DNA of 64,000 bases from Altimarinus sp041659565 (GTDB lineage Bacteria > Patescibacteriota > Gracilibacteria > BD1-5 > UBA6164). A program made the translations under genes and the position numbers. This document shows, piece after piece, positions 10,257 to 21,096 of this stretch (its first letter is position 1; each line of letters opens with the position of its first letter). The DNA lies in contig JBAZXZ010000005.1 of NCBI GenBank assembly GCA_041659565.1, positions 74,889-138,888 on the forward strand, in the 5' to 3' direction. A model generated the notes under the pieces. That model did no database searches and was not told the origin of the DNA. It saw only the letters and a program-made list of their open reading frames with translations.

Positions 10257-10991
10257 TTATTTAAGACTTTTATAAAGAAGCTTAAAAATTTTTTTCTGAA
10301 AATCTGCCATATCTTTGTTTTCTATTATAATTGAAGTCTCAGTATTAAAATCAATAAAAGCAATTTTATTTGCATAAATAGTCATAAGTACATTATCTTT
10401 AAATTCAATTGTATTTTCAGGAATTATTTTAATCTCTCTTTCAAGTCTTGGTCTTTTTATTTTTGCTGCATTAGAAGACATTATAACATATCTTTCCAAG
10501 TCTTTTTTATCTCTTTTCTCTCTATAGTCTTTTGGAAGATATTCGTTATTTATCTTTTCTACATCAGTTTCTGAAGTGATACGATAGAAAGTATCTCATG
10601 TTTTTGATGAGTCAATTATATCATTAAATACATTAGTAATTCATTTTTTTCATTCATCATATGTAATAATGGGTTTTTTATTTAAGTTTCAATAGATATC
10701 AAGCAGTTTTCAAATATTTCATTTATTTCTTTCTTGCATTTCTTTATAGGCTTCGTTTATCTTGTCAGGAGAAGCTGGAAAATAATATTTTCTTTTTCAT
10801 CTTTTAGATAATATTATAAATCAAGATTCAAGTAAAAAAGGTAATAATCTATATATCTGAACTCTATGAAGAGATGTATAGTTTGTTATTTCTGTTATTG
10901 TAGATTTTCACTGTTCAAGCAATGCAAGATAGATAATTGCTGAGTTTTTTTGTAATCAAATTGATTCTAAAATAGGTATAAAGTTTTTCAT
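10257..10991 (-). CDS. TrmB-like winged-helix transcriptional regulator
   Basis: 244 aa. The N-terminal 70 residues form a winged helix of the TrmB type: LESIGLQKNSAIIYLALLEQ, GKSTITEITNYTSLHRVQIY and LLPFLLESGFI. The C-terminal half resembles the effector region of small TrmB relatives (DVEKINNEYLPKDYREKR, EIKIIPENTIEFKDNVLM, FIDFNTETSIIIENKDM). TrmB proteins usually sense sugars in archaea; CPR genomes carry many of unknown target. It is divergent from the gene at 11152, and the shared 160-base spacer holds two copies of AAATTGTTACA (10999-11009 and 11067-11077), possible operators. Confidence 0.75.
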
Positions 10992-11151
10992 AAGTTACAA
11001 ATTGTTACAAAAATATTTAATACAATATATTTCTTAATATAAGCAAATTAAATAAATAATCAAATTAAATTGTTACATATTGTATCATTTTAAATTATTT
11101 TTTAGAAAATAGATTATATTAGGCTTACATTTATTATTTAATTTACGAAAT

Positions 11152-11460
11152 ATGTTAAACGCAAAAGAAGCATCAGAAATGATTGAAAAAATGTCTCCAG
11201 AAGACAGATTAAAAGCTTTACAAAATGAAGTAAGCGAAAAAACAAGAAATGCACTTGAAAGTGAAATACTTAAATCAGTAGCAGCTTTTAAAAAGAAAGT
11301 TGATATCACTCTAAATGCATCTATATGCACAGATGCTGATGAAAAAATCCGTGATTTATTAAATTGACTAGGATATCAAGATATAAAAGTTACAAGTGAC
11401 TTTCCTTGATATAATGAAGATTATACTTGAACTACAACAATTAAATTTCAAATCCCATAA
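11152..11460 (+). CDS. Small hypothetical protein
   Basis: 102 aa; not recognised. It begins MLNAKEASEMIEKMSPEDRL and is mostly alpha-helical and charged up to residue 70, followed by a GYQDIKVTSDFPGYNEDYTG stretch that looks like a short beta hairpin. There is no signal peptide or membrane segment. The gene is 29 bases upstream of the MazG-APT fusion and in the same direction, so they are probably cotranscribed. It is divergent from the TrmB-like regulator and could be under its control (inference). Confidence 0.65.
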
Positions 11461-11489
11461 TAATTATTTATTTTTTAATTTAAAAAACT

Positions 11490-12479
11490 ATGAAAACAAG
11501 ATTAAATGAACAAATGAGTGAATATAAATCAATTGAAAGAGATTCTCATGTTAATTTAGAAGATGTGATAAATAAAGTTACACAAGAAATTTGCGAATTG
11601 ATAGAATCAGATATAATATGAAATAAAGAGGAAATATATAAAGAAGCAGGAGATGTAATTGCTAATATTTTTTCAGTTTGTTATGAATTATGAATAGATC
11701 CAGTGGTTGATTTTCAAAAAACTGAAAAAAATAATACTAATCTGGCTATACTACTTTGAAAATGGAATTCAAAAATACAATGATTGAGAAATAGATTTAG
11801 TAGAGAGGAAGTAAATATTGATGAAGTACAATCAATTACTAGAGATTTAGTAAAAAGTGTTTTGAATTATTCAGACCCAAATATGTCTTTGGTTGAAATA
11901 ATTGATAGAAATATAAAGAAGTTTAATTCGCGTAAAAATTTATATATGCAAAAAATTGATGTAAAAGATTATATAGCTAGTTTTTCAGATTTTCCAAAAT
12001 CTTGAATAAATTTTAAAGATATTTCGCCAATTTTGAAGTCTCCAGAAGCTTTGAGATTTGTAACTATGGAAATAGTAAAACAATGTAGTAATTCTGATGT
12101 TATTGTATGACTTGATGCAAGGGGATTTATATTTTGAAGCTTAGTTGCATGCGAACTCAAGAAACCTTTTATAATGTTGAGAAAAAAATGAAAACTTCCT
12201 GGAGATACAAATCAAGTTTCATATTGACTTGAATATGGAAAAGATACTTTAGAGATACAAAAGTGAAGTTTTGAAAAATGACAAAAAGTAGCGATAATTG
12301 ATGATTTATTAGCAACTTGATGAACTGTAAAAGCAGCAATAGAGTTAGTGGAAAGTTTAGGTTGAGTCGTAGATAATTTATCATTTGTTATCTCTTTAGA
12401 TGAAAAGGAACTTACTACCTTAGAATCAAGAAAACAACTAGAGTGTTACAATATAAATAGTTTAGCATCTTATTTATAA
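11490..12479 (+). CDS. MazG-like pyrophosphohydrolase fused to adenine phosphoribosyltransferase
   Basis: 329 aa in two domains. Residues 1-145 look like a MazG/all-alpha NTP pyrophosphohydrolase: an E-rich helix (EICELIESD) and KEAGDVIANIFSVCYELGI, the E..D metal-binding pattern. From M153 on comes a complete APT domain: YIASFSDFPKSGINFKDISP, VIVGLDARGFIFGSLVA, LRKKGKLPGD and the PRPP loop VAIIDDLLATGGT (267-279). APT makes AMP from adenine and PRPP; MazG removes pyrophosphate from (often damaged) nucleotides. The fusion suggests a channelled nucleotide clean-up and salvage step. The APT call is firm; the MazG domain is divergent and rests mainly on the two acidic helices. Confidence 0.85.
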
Positions 12480-12531
12480 ATTAATAAAACTTGTAAAAAA
12501 ATTTAAAAAACTTATCTTATTAAGAAATAAT

Positions 12532-12624
12532 TGTCATTGCGAACGAAGTGTTGCAATCTGGGAAAACAATGTTTTGGTGTTAAATCAATGATTTCTGGAT
12601 TACTTCGTTTTACTCGTAATGACA
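12532..12624. repeat. GTCATTGCGA-type inverted repeat
   Basis: Left TGTCATTGCGAACGAAGTG, right CTTCGTTTTACTCGTAATGACA, imperfect. A second copy of this subtype is at 23749-23826. Lies between the MazG-APT gene and ung. Confidence 0.7.
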
Positions 12625-12652
12625 AAATGATATTTATTTTGTAATATAAAAT

Positions 12653-13330
12653 ATGATCAAAGATATAAAAATGGATTCCTCTTGGTTAGAAGTTTTAAAA
12701 GATGAATTTGAAAAAGATTATTTTAAAGATATCAAAAAACAAATTGTTGCTGATATAGAATCATGAACTATAATTTATCCAAATCCAAAAAATATATTTA
12801 ATGCTTTTAATTATACTCCATTTGATAAAGTTGAAGTAGTTTTGCTTTGACAAGATCCATATCACTGACCAAATCAAGCTCATGGGCTTTGTTTTTCGGT
12901 AGAGGATTCTGTAAAATTACCACCATCACTTAAAAACATATTTAAAGAATTAAAAGAAGATATATGAGCCACTATTCCACAAAGTTGAAATCTAGAAAAA
13001 TGGACGAATGAGTGAGTTTTTATGTTGAATGCAATTTTAACTGTAAAAGCCTGATTACCTGCAAGTCATTCTAAAATATGATGGGAAACTTTTACAGATA
13101 AGGTTATAAAAACTATTTCAGATAAAAAAGAATGAGTAATTTTTATACTTTGGGGAAACTTTGCAAAAAATAAAAAAAGCTTGATAGATACTACCAAACA
13201 TTTTGTAATTGAATCACCTCATCCGTCGCCATTTTCAGCATATAATTGATTTTTTTGAAGTCGTCCATTTAGTAAAACTAATGAAATACTAAAGAAACTA
13301 TGAAAAAAAGAAATTGATTGGAAGCTTTAG
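12653..13330 (+). CDS. ung: Uracil-DNA glycosylase, family 1
   Basis: 225 aa, the family length. It excises uracil from DNA. The catalytic water-activating loop GQDPYHGPNQAHG is at 66-78, the uracil-binding LLNAILTV segment follows, and the minor-groove loop SPHPSPFSA has H190. The region SHSKIGWETFTDKVI is also typical. Start at ATG 12653; a second ATG six codons later (MDSSW) is an alternative. It is a single gene flanked by inverted repeats, and together with dut (54791) keeps uracil out of a strongly AT-rich genome. Confidence 0.97.
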
Positions 13331-13334
13331 TACT

Positions 13335-13494
13335 TGTCATTCTAAACTTTTCTGTCATTCCGGACTTGATCCGGAATCTCTAGCAAGGTAAAACATATTT
13401 AGTAAACTAATGATTCAAAAGAGTCTACTGCAAGTAATAATGAGTTCATAGATTCTGGATCAAGTCCGGAATGACAGGGTGCTCAAGAATGACA
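13335..13494. repeat. Composite GTCAT inverted repeat
   Basis: Contains nested copies: TGTCATTC at both ends and internal GGACTTGATCC / GGATCAAGTCC arms. Lies between the convergent ung and M23 genes, where it may also end transcription. Confidence 0.65.
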
Positions 13495-13512
13495 GGAGTG
13501 CATTTATTCTAT

Positions 13513-14679
13513 TTACTCAAACACATCATTCTGATGATTAATTATATAGTCTGCTGATTTTCACTTAAATTTCCATGACCAAGACATATAATCTACTGTG
13601 TCATAACTTCCTACTTTTCATAAATTATAAGAGTTTTCAGTTATAGAAACATCTAGGTGATAATCAGTATATCCATCATCAGGAACTCAAGTTATTCATA
13701 TATTTCAAACATAATCCCCCTTACTTATCATTGCTCATTCTTTTAGAGAATCGATAATTTTATCAAGATGAGCATACATAACAACTTCTCATTTCATAGT
13801 TTTTATCCAAATTTGGTTTCACCTCAATATATCCAGATTTCTCATTTTATCTTCATTTGATAAATTTTTTCATTGTCTCAAATTTGAAAAATCAGTTTTA
13901 TCCCAGTCTTTAACAAGTCTAATAATTATTCCATCATCAAGTGCTACTACTTTTGTTCAAAAAGGAGCATTAACATCCCAAGAATGATGAACTCAATCTG
14001 TGATATTAGATCTATAAGGTCTTAAAGCATTTGGAATTTTTGATAGGTTTTTTGTTGGTAGTTTATATCATGGTACAGGAATAGAGTATTTTAATTCTCT
14101 TTTTTCTAAAATTGTTTTTACTATTCCTCATTTATAAATAAGCTCTTCATAGATTCTTTTTTTTGTAGAAAAATTGTATTTATCATTAAGTAGATTATTT
14201 TTGTATGTAGTAAAAATTTTTAATCAGTTTGATTTTTTTGAAGCAGAATTTGATATATTTATTAGTTCTTTTGAAGAGTAATCAAGCAATAATGAATAAA
14301 TTTTTGAATCTGAAATTAAATTCACTTCAGTTTCATTTAAAATTCCCAAGCTTGATTTTAGAAAAAAGATATTATTAGAACAGTTTTTATCCAATACTGA
14401 TAACTCAAATAAATATAAATCATCTTTTTTTGTAATAAATTTTGTTTCAGTTTTACAAGATGATTGAAAATAAGCATTACTTAAATCAGAACTACTTTTA
14501 TAAACAAAAAGACTTTTATTTAATTCGTCTGAATTAGGATAGATATTAGTTGATAATTTGTATACTAGCTTTACATCTTGCATAAAAATACTAGCTCAGA
14601 ATGTTGTAAAGAAAGATAGTCAGGCAATTAATAATATTATTAATAAAGAAAAATATTTTATAAACGAGGATTTTTTCAC
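13513..14679 (-). CDS. Membrane-anchored M23 (LytM) family metallopeptidase
   Basis: 388 aa from a GTG start. No ATG gives a sensible N-terminus, while GTG yields KKSSFIKYF followed by a hydrophobic segment (SLLIILLIAGLSFFTTFGA), a signal anchor. The C-terminal half is an M23 domain: HHSWDVNAPFG (231-241) supplies the H-x3-D zinc ligands and MYAHLDKI (H304) the HxH-type position, here YAH rather than HxH. The family cuts peptidoglycan cross-links. The start lies ten bases after the stop of the upstream nucleotidyltransferase gene, so the two are one operon. If the second histidine motif is degenerate, the protein may be a non-catalytic amidase activator. Confidence 0.85.
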
Positions 14680-14689
14680 TGATTTTGTA

Positions 14690-15868
14690 TTATTTAATAA
14701 TTTCAGAAGGCATTGTAAAAGATCAAGTCTCAATTACTCTTCCGGGGTAAGTCGATGTATTTATTCATAGCTTCGAATTGTCGCCAATTATACATCAAAA
14801 TTTTCTAAGTCAACTTTCAGTTAAAATTCATTTAACAGGAATTTTAATTTTTTTATTATCATGTCTTAGATTAGCACTTATAAAGCCTCATCATATATTT
14901 ACATTGTTTCAAATTACAGAATCTCAAATATAACTAAGATGAGCGACATTTGTATTATCTCAGATAGAGGTATTTTTTATTTCACATGCATTTCATATTT
15001 TACAATTATCTCATATCACTGTATTTCATCTTATATAGATATTTGGTCATATAATAGTGTTTTCTCATATAGACACATTTCATTCTATATAAGTTCATGA
15101 TTTTAATATAGCTCATTTAGCAAGCTTTATAAATCATTTTATTTTTACATTTTCTTCTATTGTTCATTCAAGTGTAGAAGTAGTTAGTTTATTCAAAAAA
15201 TAAGAATTAGCCCCAAGTATATCCCAAGGGTAAGATACATCTATAAATTCTCATTTTATTTTCTTTAACTTAAAAGAAAATTTTGATATAAAAGTATTTA
15301 ATGCTTCAATAATTTCAATTTCTCATCTTTTTGATAATTTAACATCTTGAAGATATTTTATGATTTTGTCATTTACTTTATAAACTCATAAATTAGCTAA
15401 ATCTCATACATAATTTTCTGGTTTTTCTACTATTTCCACAACCTCATCGTTTTTGTTTAGTTTAAAAATTCAGTATTTCTCTGGATTATCTACTTTTTTA
15501 ACTAGGCAACCATATCAATCAAGTTTAGATAATCTAAGTAAATCTTTATCATCAAAAATACTATCTCAATTCAAGATTAAAAAATCTCATTTTATATTTA
15601 AATTTTTGATTGCTGCTCAAGTTCATTTTTCTTCTCATTGTTCTATATATGTAATTTTTATATCTTTATATTTATCTTTAAAAAGATTTCTAAATAAAGA
15701 TTGTTTGTATTTTACTACTATTATAAATTCATCTACTACTTGAACCAATGAATCTAAGGTATATTCAATAATAGGTTTTCAGAAAATTTTGATAAGTGGT
15801 TTTGGAGTCGTATCAGTAAGTGGTCTCAGTCTAGATCCTTCTCAAGCTGCCAGTATAACTGCTTTCAT
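14690..15868 (-). CDS. Sugar-1-phosphate nucleotidyltransferase with left-handed beta-helix domain
   Basis: 392 aa. The N-terminal Rossmann domain begins MKAVILAAGEGSRLRPLTDT with the G-x-G-x-R-x3-T/K signature and TPKPLIKIFGKPIIEY, as in GlmU, RmlA and ManC. Later motifs are FLILNGDSIF and GEFIDVSYPWDI. From about residue 240 hexapeptide repeats of the I-G-x-N-x type form a beta-helix, ending RKFGCIIGDNSKLGINTSTY. The layout matches GlmU-like bifunctional enzymes, often UDP-GlcNAc or glucose-1-P thymidylyl types; the exact sugar cannot be read from sequence. In an operon with the M23 peptidase, which fits envelope synthesis. Confidence 0.88.
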
Positions 15869-16063
15869 AATAAATATTTTTAGATGATAATTTTTTTATC
15901 TATACTATTCTATGTTTTTTTGTAAAAATTCAAGTTTTTTTGGTATATCGTTTTATTATATCAGCATTATTTTAAAATTTAAAATTTTTTACTGCGGAAC
16001 TCGCTTTCAGCTCAAACAGTCCTCGTTTCAAAAATTTAGATTTTAAAATAATTTTATTATGTT
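15869..16063. other. AT-rich spacer, no gene
   Basis: Carries T-runs and a TTAAAATTTAAAATTTT palindromic stretch near 15970, with a short GC-richer island (GCGGAACTCGCTTTCAGC, about 15995-16012). I see no ORF under code 25 that looks real. It presumably holds the promoter of the minus-strand envelope operon. Confidence 0.4.
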
Positions 16064-16098
16064 AAAAAAGCTTGATTAAATTTTAATCAAGCTTTTTA
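16064..16098. terminator. Terminator of the small minus-strand gene
   Basis: Perfect stem AAAAAAGCTTGATTAAA / TTTTAATCAAGCTTTTT. It sits just beyond the stop codon (16106) of the small minus-strand ORF, which supports that ORF being expressed. Confidence 0.85.
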
Positions 16099-16105
16099 TA
16101 TTTTC

Positions 16106-16267
16106 TTAAACCAATAGAGATAATTCTTTTTTTTCCTCACTTGTTAGGTAAGCTAGATATTTCAAAAAATTAAGCTTTTCCTGTTCCGTTATAATTATAG
16201 AATTAACTATCTTATCCAACAAAGTGTTATCAAAAAGGATTTTTCTTTTTTTGTTGTATTTTTCCAT
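16106..16267 (-). CDS. Small hypothetical protein
   Basis: 53 aa from the ATG at 16267; an in-frame ATG 16 codons upstream exists, but that extension (CSYYFLTFIHYDI) is unlike a protein start. It is strongly charged and helical (KYNKKRKILFDNTLLDKI, ITEQEKLNFLKYLAYL, SEEKKELSLLV). No family recognised. Support comes from the strong hairpin terminator immediately after its stop. It could be a small regulatory protein or a chance ORF. Confidence 0.45.
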   Translation of the reverse strand: MEKYNKKRKILFDNTLLDKIVNSIIITEQEKLNFLKYLAYLTSEEKKELSLLV

Positions 16268-16410
16268 ATAATTTATATCATAATGTATAAAGGTTAAGAA
16301 ATAATAACTACACACATATATATTATGGCATACATTTTATACATTGTCAAATATATTAAGTTTAAATTATTTATTTACTTTGTCAATTCATTATTTTTTG
16401 TTAAAATTTT

Positions 16411-16887
16411 ATGATAATTATTTGAATAGATCCTTGAACAACAACTGTTTGATATGCTATTAGTAAAAAAGAATGAAATTCTATTTCTTTGATTGATTAT
16501 GGTATCATAAAAACTATTCCAAAAATAGATAATGCATTAAAATTACTTGAAATATGAACTGATTTAAAAGTTCTTATAGAAAAACATAATCCAGATTTAG
16601 CTTGTATTGAAAAATTGTATTTTACAAATAATATAAAAACAGGGATGAGTGTATCAGAAGCAAGAGGAGTTATTATTTATGAATTTATGAAAAATAACAT
16701 AGAAATTATAGAATATACTCCACTTGAAGTTAAAAAATATATAGCTTGAAATGGAAAAGCTACAAAACAACAAATTCAAAATGCTATAAAAATATTTTTT
16801 AAACTCGATGAAGTTCCAAAACCAGATGATGTAGCCGATGCTATCGCAATTAGTTACCTATGAGCTTTGAGTTTGAAGAATACATAA
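16411..16887 (+). CDS. ruvC: Holliday junction resolvase RuvC
   Basis: 158 aa, the usual length. It cuts Holliday junctions together with RuvAB. The RNase H-fold acidic residues are present: D7 in GIDPGTT, E67 in CIEKLYF, and D139/D140 and D143 in PKPDDVADAIA. The segment VSEARGVIIYEFM matches the DNA-binding helix. The start ATG directly follows an AT leader. miaA follows 19 bases later, making a two-gene operon. Many of the glycines are UGA, including those in the first active-site strand. Confidence 0.96.
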
Positions 16888-16906
16888 TTAATTAATAACT
16901 TTTCAT

Positions 16907-17812
16907 ATGTTTTCAAAAGAACAATTACAAAATTTTTTAGATAAAAAAGACAATAAAAAACTCGTAGTTATTTATTGACCAACAGCATGCTGAAAAACAG
17001 CTATTAGTATAGATATTGCAAAAACTCTAGATACTGAAATTATATCCACAGATAGTAGGCAGATTTTTAAGCTTATGGATATATGAACAGCCAAGGTTAC
17101 AGAAGAAGAAAAAAGTTGAATAAAACATCATATGATAGATATAGTTAACCCAGATGAAGAGTATTCTGTATGACAATTTAAAAAAGAAGCAACAATAATA
17201 ATAAATAATCTATGGGAAGCTTGAAAAATTCCCATTCTTTGTTGATGAACTGGACTTTATATAGATAGTTTGATTTATGATTTTTCTATACCAAAAGTTG
17301 AACCAAATAAGGAATTAAGAGAAGAGCTTGAAATTGAAGCAAAAAAATATTGAAATGAATTTGTTTATGAAAAACTTATAAAGCTAGACCCCGAATATGC
17401 AAAAACAGTTCATCCAAATAACCTCAGGTATGTTATAAGGGCAATAGAAGTAGCTATAATGACTTGAAATCCTAAAAGTGATTATATATGAGAAAAACAA
17501 TTAAAATATGATATTTTTTTTATAAATCCTTATGATGGAGATAGAAAAGTTCTTTATGATAGAATAGATAGAAGAGTTCATGTAATGATTGAAATGTGAT
17601 TAATTGAGGAAATAAAAAATCTGTTAAATATGTGATATAAAAAAGATGATTTTGGTATGGAAACTATAGGATACAAAGAGATTATTTCTCACCAAAATTG
17701 AGAGATTACTCTAGATGAAGCTATACAGCAAATTCAACAAAATACAAGAAATTATGCAAAAAGACAATTAACTTGGTTTAGAAAGTATGATAAGTTTATT
17801 GAAAAACAGTAA
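16907..17812 (+). CDS. miaA: tRNA dimethylallyltransferase
   Basis: 301 aa. It transfers a dimethylallyl group to A37 of tRNAs that read UNN codons. The P-loop GPTACGKT is at 24-31, followed by STDSRQIFKLMDIGTAKVT (substrate tRNA and DMAPP site), HHMIDIVNPDEEYSVGQF, LCGGTGLYIDSL and NNLRYVIRAIEV. The C-terminal RNYAKRQLTWFRK is the conserved end. Downstream of ruvC and cotranscribed. Its last 17 bases overlap the end of the convergent prepilin-like gene. UNN-reading tRNAs include the UGA-decoding glycine tRNA expected here, an interesting possible substrate (inference). Confidence 0.96.
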
Positions 17813-18701
17813 AATCAAAGGCTTCAATAGTTGTTTGCTGTGGAATGTATAGTTTTAAATCTTTTCTATATCAAGTTGATTTTCAAGAAGTTCTTATAAT
17901 AGCATAATAATTAGCTACATTTGTAGAATCAAAATCTATTTTATATTCCAAATAAGGGATTTTTCTAGAGTCATTAGTAAGTAATTCATTTACGATTGAA
18001 AGTTTAAGTATACATCAAGAATTAAAACAATTATTGCTTGCATCATTGTAAAAAGTTTCAAAACTTTCTCAAGTTCAAGCTAGAGTATATCATTGTTTTC
18101 AAGAAATATTATAGTAATATGGAGAAAAGCATGTTCATAATTGAGAATCACATATATCACTATACATAATTTGACTTCAACTAGAATTTAGAGTTTCAGT
18201 ATCTGAAGATAATTGCCAATTTATAATTGGATCAGTTGTTGCTGCTCATCAAGTAAATACTATTGGAGTGGAAGTAGAACCATCAAATTGAGGAACTTTA
18301 AAATAAAATTTTACATTAGACCAATTTATAACTCATTTTAATAAAAGTTGTACTGGATTTGAAATAGAGATTTTATTATAACCACTACCAAATTCACTAG
18401 TTCAGTCTCATAAAAGTGGTATAGTTTTTCATGTAGAAGTTAAAGAATAATAATATCATAAATTAGAACCTGTCATAGTATTACCTGTTTCAAAATAAGC
18501 ATCTTCCTTTTTCATAGAAAAAAGCACATCTTCTATTCATTTATTAGCTTCATAATAAGCTTTTGTTCAGTTTTCCATTCATTTTGTATTTCTTGAGAAT
18601 GGTATTATATATTCTAGTAAATATAAAGCTAGTAGATTTGTTATAATCATCAAAAACATAGCAATTATAAGAGAAAAAGCTTTTTTATTATTATTTTGCA
18701 T
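17796..18701 (-). CDS. Prepilin-like (PilX-type) pilus protein
   Basis: 301 aa. It begins NNNKKAFSLIIAMFLMIITN, a class III leader in which the +5 glutamate is replaced by isoleucine, as in PilX/GspK-like minor pilins. The remainder is a polar, aromatic-rich extracellular domain with several cysteines (ICDSQLGTC, NNCFNSGC). The gene follows a second prepilin gene 33 bases upstream in the same direction, so both are probably minor pilins of one operon. The stop codon lies inside the end of miaA on the other strand. No closer relative recognised. Confidence 0.75.
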
Positions 18702-18734
18702 AAAATTATGAGTTAGAAAATATTTGAATCTATT

Positions 18735-19958
18735 CTATTTCTGACTAAATAAATCACTCAAAGTAATAGTTGTAGAAAAAGTTAATTTAGGGATTTCTCA
18801 TTTTATTCATCATCTTTTGCTCCGACTTGGAGTTAGTGTATATTTTATTCTTAGATATGGAGAAAAATTTGAACTACTTAAGGAATCTTTCCATGATAAA
18901 TTTATATCTTTATTTGGAAGTAGAAAAAAATCTAATTCTTTTACATTTATAGATTTAGGAAATAATGAAACCCAATAATTTCAAGAATTACTTCAAGCTA
19001 TAACTCATCAAGTTCAAGCAAAATCAGGATTAATTATCCAAGTTTCAGGAGTTCAATCATAAGCTCAAGTTCATAAATCATGATTTTTTCACAAATCTTT
19101 TAAATCTAATTTTAAAAACTCAATAGTCCCTAGACATCATGATCAAGTTGGAGTTTTTGGAATTGAAAAATCACAACTAACACCTGTTGGTCTATCAGGG
19201 TCTTCTATAACATTCCACCTAAATAAAGTTCTAGTTTTCTTATTTCAACTTACTAAATAAAGTTCTTGAACTTCTCATGAATTAGCAAGAGCTTCAGGTC
19301 AGATTCATATATTTTCATCATCATCATCTCATACTATGTTTCCATCACCATTTTCATCTCAAATAATTCAAGAATCATCATTCATATTTGAATTATAATC
19401 CATAAATTGAAAAGTATATTGTCAAAATCTCTGTGGTTTTCAACTTACACTTGCAGAATAGTTATTAAAATCATTATCATAACATCATCAAGTTCACATT
19501 GATAATGTAGTTAAATTTCAGCTTCTACAAAAATAAAAATAATCTCAATAAGTGTCTGTTCATACAATTCATCCTGAACCAAAGTTTCAAAATCATGTGT
19601 CTTTTTCATAATGTCCACTTGAAAAAGTAGTATTTCAAACAACTTTTCTATTAAAATACTCTTCAAAATCTATAACTCATCATTTTTTTATTTCCTCAAA
19701 AAGTCTTTCAGAAAAAAAGTAAGATTCTTTTTCAATACCAGTTTGTCATATAAGTTTGATTTTTCATACTGAAACTGCTGAAAAAGCATAAAATCAAGAA
19801 GTTATTATTATAGAGAAAAGGGTAATTCAAACCATTATTTCTATAAGAGTAAATGCTTTTTTATTAGAATTTAGAGAAGAATTTTTAAATCAAGAAACTC
19901 CTGTCCCCACTTTATTAATGAGGCTAGTTTGTAGTTTATTTTCTGTATTCTTTTTCAT
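18735..19958 (-). CDS. Prepilin-like minor pilin with long leader
   Basis: 407 aa. The class III motif is NKKAFTLIEIMVGITLFSII, but it starts around residue 36, so the leader is unusually long if the ATG at 19958 is used. No ATG lies nearer the motif; an in-frame GTG inside the leader is an alternative start. After the helix comes a large glycine-rich domain with a calcium-loop-like stretch NMNDDSGIIGDENGDGNIVGD and DDDDEN, resembling dockerin/EF-hand loops, and internal cysteines. Likely minor pilin or tip adhesin of a type IV pilus, in an operon with the PilX-like gene. Confidence 0.78.
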
Positions 19959-20334
19959 AATAGTTAAACTAAAAAGTAAATTTTTTTAAAAATTTATTAT
20001 CTATAAAATAAAAAATCAATTAAATCTTTAAAAAATCTTCAAATCTTATAAAATGTAGGTTTTTCCCAAAAGTATTTTGGCCATAATCTGAAAATAAAAT
20101 CAAAAAAATCAAAAAAAAATGTTTTTATTTTAATTGTCTTATTTGAAAAGAATATATTGAGACTCTTTAGCGAAGAATAAAAAAAACTAAAACAAAATCC
20201 AATGAAATCAAAAAATTTATTTTCTATTTTTATTTTATTTTTATACATTTTTGTATATACTAAGAAAAATATTTTTAAATATTATAAAAATATTTTTCTA
20301 ATAGTAAATAAATTTTTATTTTTTACATATTAAT
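19959..20334. other. AT-rich divergent intergenic region
   Basis: 376 bases of A/T runs between the minus-strand pilin operon and the plus-strand membrane gene. A 69-codon minus-strand reading frame (20039-20248) made almost only of F, K, I and N has no recognisable features and is taken as chance. No repeats or stable hairpins stand out. It should contain the two divergent promoters. Confidence 0.4.
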
Positions 20335-20928
20335 ATGGAATATAGAGATAGAGCAAAAAGTAGAAAAATCAAAAGACAATTATTACAAACAATTAATTTG
20401 ATAAAATTAAAGGGATTCAATTTGTCTACTGCAAAGAAAATTGTATTGGCTTGAGTTGTATTTTGACTTATTTCACTTTTTTTAAATTGGACTGATTCTA
20501 CATCTACAGTATCGGGGAATATACATAATTCATTTTCAAATTTAGTGTGAAGAACATGAGTTTCACTTTTAATATTACAAATATTTATTACATTTTTAAT
20601 TTTTTCTAGAAAAAACAAAGAAAAATTAAAATTAAGCATAGATTCACATATAAAAGATTTCTCATTGATTATTATAAGTTGAGTTTTTACTATAGTGGTT
20701 TCTATAAATGCATTGAATAGTGTATCTTGATTACAAACATTTTCAGCTGATATAATTTATTGAGCTTGAATAATAGCAGAGATATGTGCTTGAATTATGA
20801 TAACAGCAGGTTGAATCCTACTTAGAAAAGAATTTTATAAAAATATAAATAAAGTTTATATAAATGAATCAGAAGATGAAGAAAATGAAAATATAGATGA
20901 AGATAGTAATATGAGCTTACCATTTTAA
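20335..20928 (+). CDS. Hypothetical membrane protein with four predicted transmembrane helices
   Basis: 197 aa. A basic N-terminus (YRDRAKSRKIKRQLL) is followed by hydrophobic segments at about 37-52 (IVLAGVVFGLISLFL), 75-90 (LLILQIFITFLIF), 107-125 and 140-160 (GIIAEICAGIMITAGGILL), and then a very acidic tail (NESEDEENENIDEDS). The pattern of an initial helix followed by NWTDSTSTVSG recalls small DUF-type membrane proteins of Firmicutes, but I cannot name a family. Ends with a strong terminator, so it is probably monocistronic. Confidence 0.7.
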
Positions 20929-20935
20929 ATAAATC

Positions 20936-20967
20936 AAAAAAGACTAAGAAAATACTTAGTCTTTTTT
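20936..20967 (+). terminator. Terminator
   Basis: Stem AAAAAAGACTAAG / CTTAGTCTTTTTT eight bases after the membrane protein stop codon. Confidence 0.9.
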
Positions 20968-21096
20968 GATAAAAAACTTTTGACTTTAATGACTTAGCAC
21001 ATATAATAAAGAGGTGCTAAATAGATTATTTTGTTTAAGATTAATAATAGTTACTTTTTTAACTTTTATGCTCTTTATCTCTTAATCTTTAAAATT

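Noticed and set aside
15453..15743. 96-codon plus-strand reading frame
   Set aside because: Antisense to the nucleotidyltransferase domain of the sugar-1-phosphate enzyme.
20039..20248. 69-codon minus-strand reading frame in an AT-rich gap
   Set aside because: Composed almost only of F, K, I and N from A/T runs; no start context, no motif.
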